NCBI GenBank assembly: GCA_038125725.1
Contig: JAYPEK010000094.1
Coordinates: forward strand, 1-6,777
Direction: 5' to 3'
Source: TMED8 sp038125725
Lineage (GTDB): Bacteria; Pseudomonadota; Alphaproteobacteria; Rhodospirillales; Casp-alpha2
DNA: 6,777 nucleotides
The notes below the pieces were generated by a model. That model was not told where the DNA came from, made no database searches, and was given only the letters and a program-made list of their open reading frames with translations. Position 1 is the stretch's first letter; every line of letters begins with the position of its first letter. A program made the translations under genes and the position numbers. Below are positions 5,041 through 6,777 of the stretch, one piece after another.

Positions 5041-6323
5041 GCAATGTCGAAAGCACCCAAAAGGCCGTCGAGACCTTCCTCGGCCATATCGATTCGACCA
5101 TCGCCAGCTACTTCGAGGCTTGCGTGCATTGCGGCAACTGTGCCCAGGCCTGCCACTTCTACGAGGCCAACGGCGAGGACGGCCGCTACACGCCGATCTA
5201 CAAGCTGGAGCCCATGCGCAAGGCCTACAAGCGCCATAAGGCGCCGCTGTCGTCGATCACCCGCGCGCTCGGCCTGGCACCGAAGGAGATCACCTACGAA
5301 GAACTGGAAGAGTGGTCGGAGCTGATCTACGACACCTGCACCATGTGCGGGCGCTGCACCATGGCTTGCCCGATGGGCATCGACATCGCCGGCGCCATCC
5401 GCAAGGAACGCGAAGGCATGGTCGCCGCCGGCCTGGTGCCCGAAAGCATGCTCGGCGCCGCCGACCGCCACATCAATATCGGCAGCCCCTTGGGCATCAA
5501 GCCGGAAACCCTGAAAAAGATCGTCGCCGAGCAGTCGGAAGAGGTCGGTATTCCGATCGAACTCGATAAGCCGGGCGTCGACTACATGATTATCCTATCG
5601 GCCATGGAAGTGCTCAACTTCTACGAAGTGATCGGCGCGCTGGCGCGGCTGTTCAAGAAAGCCGGCATCACCTGGACCATCTCCACCAAGGCCTATGAGG
5701 GCACCAACATCGGTATCCAGATGGGCTCCAAGGAGATCGCTTCGCAACTGGTGCAGCGCGTCGTCGACGCGGCCGAGGAACTGGGCGTCAAATACGTCGT
5801 CAGCCCGGAATGCGGCCACGCCTACTCGGCCATCAAGTGGGAGGGCCCGAACCTCATCGGGCGCGCCTACAACTTCGAGATCATTCATATCCTGGAGCTG
5901 ATGGACAACCTGGTAGCGGAAGGCAAGCTGCCGACCAAGGGCAAGGACACGCGCCGCCTCACCTACCACGATCCCTGCCAGTTGATCCGCCGGGGCGGGC
6001 TGGAAAAACGGCCGCGCAGCATCCTGGGTGTCGTTTCGTCGAACTTCGTCGAGATGGAGAACGCCGGCATCGCCAACGTCTGTTGCGGCGGCGGCGGCGG
6101 CGTGAGCTCGATCCCGCGCGCCGAGGAACAGCGCATCAAGGCCTTCTCGGTCAAGAAGAAGCAGCTCGACGATCTCGGCCCCCTGGACGGCATGGTCACG
6201 TCCTGCGCCAACTGCCGCAACGTGCTGGAAGAGGCCATCGACGAGTACGAGATGGACCTGCCGGTCATCGGCCTCACGGAACTGCTGGCGGAATACCTGG
6301 ACGACGAGCACCAGCCGGGCTGA
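5037..6323 (+). CDS. DsrK/HmeD/HdrD-like iron-sulfur protein with CCG domain
   Basis: Encodes 428 residues with no membrane helix, expected to be cytosolic and bound to the membrane through the preceding NarI/DsrM-like protein. Two [4Fe-4S] motifs are visible: Cys29-32-35-39, and Cys101-104-107-111 followed by Pro. The C-terminal CCG domain is complete: Cys314, Cys349-Cys350 and Cys390-x-x-Cys393. In heterodisulfide reductase HdrD/HdrB such domains bind the non-cubane clusters that split disulfides. A first CCG-like region (about 190-265) keeps only Cys259 in ECGHAY, so one active cluster site is expected, as in DsrK and HmeD. GAGGAG at 5024-5029 is seven bases before the ATG, which overlaps the previous stop codon. 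The role is inferred: two-electron chemistry on a thiol/disulfide or similar carrier linked to quinone. GlpC and EtfD-type proteins are related alternatives. Confidence 0.88.
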   Translation: MSNVESTQKAVETFLGHIDSTIASYFEACVHCGNCAQACHFYEANGEDGRYTPIYKLEPMRKAYKRHKAPLSSITRALGLAPKEITYEELEEWSELIYDTCTMCGRCTMACPMGIDIAGAIRKEREGMVAAGLVPESMLGAADRHINIGSPLGIKPETLKKIVAEQSEEVGIPIELDKPGVDYMIILSAMEVLNFYEVIGALARLFKKAGITWTISTKAYEGTNIGIQMGSKEIASQLVQRVVDAAEELGVKYVVSPECGHAYSAIKWEGPNLIGRAYNFEIIHILELMDNLVAEGKLPTKGKDTRRLTYHDPCQLIRRGGLEKRPRSILGVVSSNFVEMENAGIANVCCGGGGGVSSIPRAEEQRIKAFSVKKKQLDDLGPLDGMVTSCANCRNVLEEAIDEYEMDLPVIGLTELLAEYLDDEHQPG

Positions 6324-6330
6324 CGGTGAT

Positions 6331-6364
6331 CGGGGGCGGTGACCTACCGTCCCCGGCGTTTTTT
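6331..6364 (+). terminator. Rho-independent terminator of the redox operon, overlapping the uvrB 3' end
   Basis: A 10-bp stem (CGGGGGCGGT at 6331-6340 with ACCGTCCCCG at 6346-6355, one G-T wobble) has a five-base loop, followed by GCG and six T at 6359-6364. It starts eight bases after the DsrK-like stop. There is no T-tract on the minus-strand side, so it works in one direction. The right arm and T-tract are also uvrB codons. Confidence 0.8.
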
Positions 6365-6777
6365 CTTCTGCTTGCCCTTGGGTTCCCAGCGCGCGCGTTT
6401 GGAGACGCCGGGCTTGGTGAGACCCAGTTCGGTGGCTTCCAGGCGGCGGATTTCGTCGCGCAGCCTGGCCGCTTCCTCGAACTCGAGATCGGCGGCGGCG
6501 GCCTTCATTCGCGTGTTCAGGTCCTCGATCACCGCCTGGATATTGTGGCCGACCAGTTCGACCTCGCCGGCGACGCCGGTGTCCACCGTCACGTAATCCT
6601 GCTCGTAGACGCTCTCCAGGGCATCCGAGATGCCCTTCTTGACACTGGCCGGCGTGATCCCGTGTTCCTCGTTGTAGGCCTGCTGTTTTTCGCGCCGGCG
6701 GTTGGTCTCCGAGATGGCGTAATCCAGGCTGTCGGTCATCTTGTCGGCATAGAGAATGACGCGGCCCTCGATGTTGC
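6344..6777 (-). CDS. uvrB: Excinuclease ABC subunit B, C-terminal part (partial)
   Basis: The frame is open to the right edge, so only the last 143 residues of a protein of roughly 670-700 are present. UvrB is the damage-verifying helicase-like subunit of nucleotide excision repair; it loads with UvrA and then recruits UvrC. The visible part begins in the conserved segment GRVILYADKMTDS (helicase domain 2), continues through TNRRREKQQAYNEEHGITP, the typical link region, and contains the C-terminal UVR domain (VIEDLNTRMKAAAADLEFEE and the following RLRDEIRRLE), which binds UvrC. The tail GKQKKKRRGR is strongly basic. It faces the redox operon and its stop codon is only 20 bases from the end of the DsrK-like gene. 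Confidence 0.97.
   Translation of the reverse strand, partial: NIEGRVILYADKMTDSLDYAISETNRRREKQQAYNEEHGITPASVKKGISDALESVYEQDYVTVDTGVAGEVELVGHNIQAVIEDLNTRMKAAAADLEFEEAARLRDEIRRLEATELGLTKPGVSKRARWEPKGKQKKKRRGR

Noticed and set aside
1..6777. CRISPR arrays, insertion sequences, tRNA or rRNA genes
   Set aside because: No regularly spaced direct repeats, transposase-like proteins with terminal repeats, or tRNA-like cloverleaf sequences were found by reading both strands.

Overview
The window is a GC-rich bacterial chromosome segment. The sequence of the F1-ATPase genes, the long N-terminal leader on the formate-dehydrogenase-gamma-like cytochrome, and the mix of housekeeping genes suggest an alphaproteobacterium, probably near Rhodospirillales. 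This placement is inferred from protein character and was not tested by a search.

Layout. (1) 1-1130: the 3' part of atpD, then complete atpC, closed by a textbook rho-independent terminator. This is the end of an ATP synthase operon. (2) 1146-2961: a co-directional group of a GNAT acetyltransferase, a SixA-type phosphohistidine phosphatase and a class I SAM methyltransferase. The methyltransferase is split by a one-base frameshift at a GGGG run. (3) 2958-3122, minus strand: a YqaE/Pmp3-type membrane proteolipid of exactly family length but interrupted by an in-frame TGA. Its end overlaps the methyltransferase stop codon tail to tail. (4) 3123-3342: an intergenic region with a candidate extended -10 promoter, and a 9-bp inverted repeat that ends exactly at the next start codon. 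(5) 3343-6323: a tight three-gene redox operon, made of an FdnI/FdoI-like cytochrome b, a NarI/DsrM-like cytochrome b, and a DsrK/HmeD/HdrD-like iron-sulfur protein with two [4Fe-4S] motifs and one complete CCG domain. (6) 6331-6364: a terminator whose right arm and T-tract lie inside the end of (7) the minus-strand uvrB, which is partial and runs off the right edge.

The most interesting part is the redox operon. The second and third genes form the membrane/cytosolic pair known from DsrMK and HmeCD, which couple thiol/disulfide or similar two-electron chemistry to the quinone pool. Here they come without dsrJOP and are joined to a second di-heme-type cytochrome b borrowed from formate dehydrogenase, with no formate dehydrogenase alpha or beta subunit in view. 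The likely product is a membrane complex that exchanges electrons between a cytosolic donor or acceptor and quinone. The physiological substrate cannot be read from the window.

Two adjacent genes, the methyltransferase and yqaE, each carry one disabling change. Either this is local gene decay or the underlying sequence has errors here.
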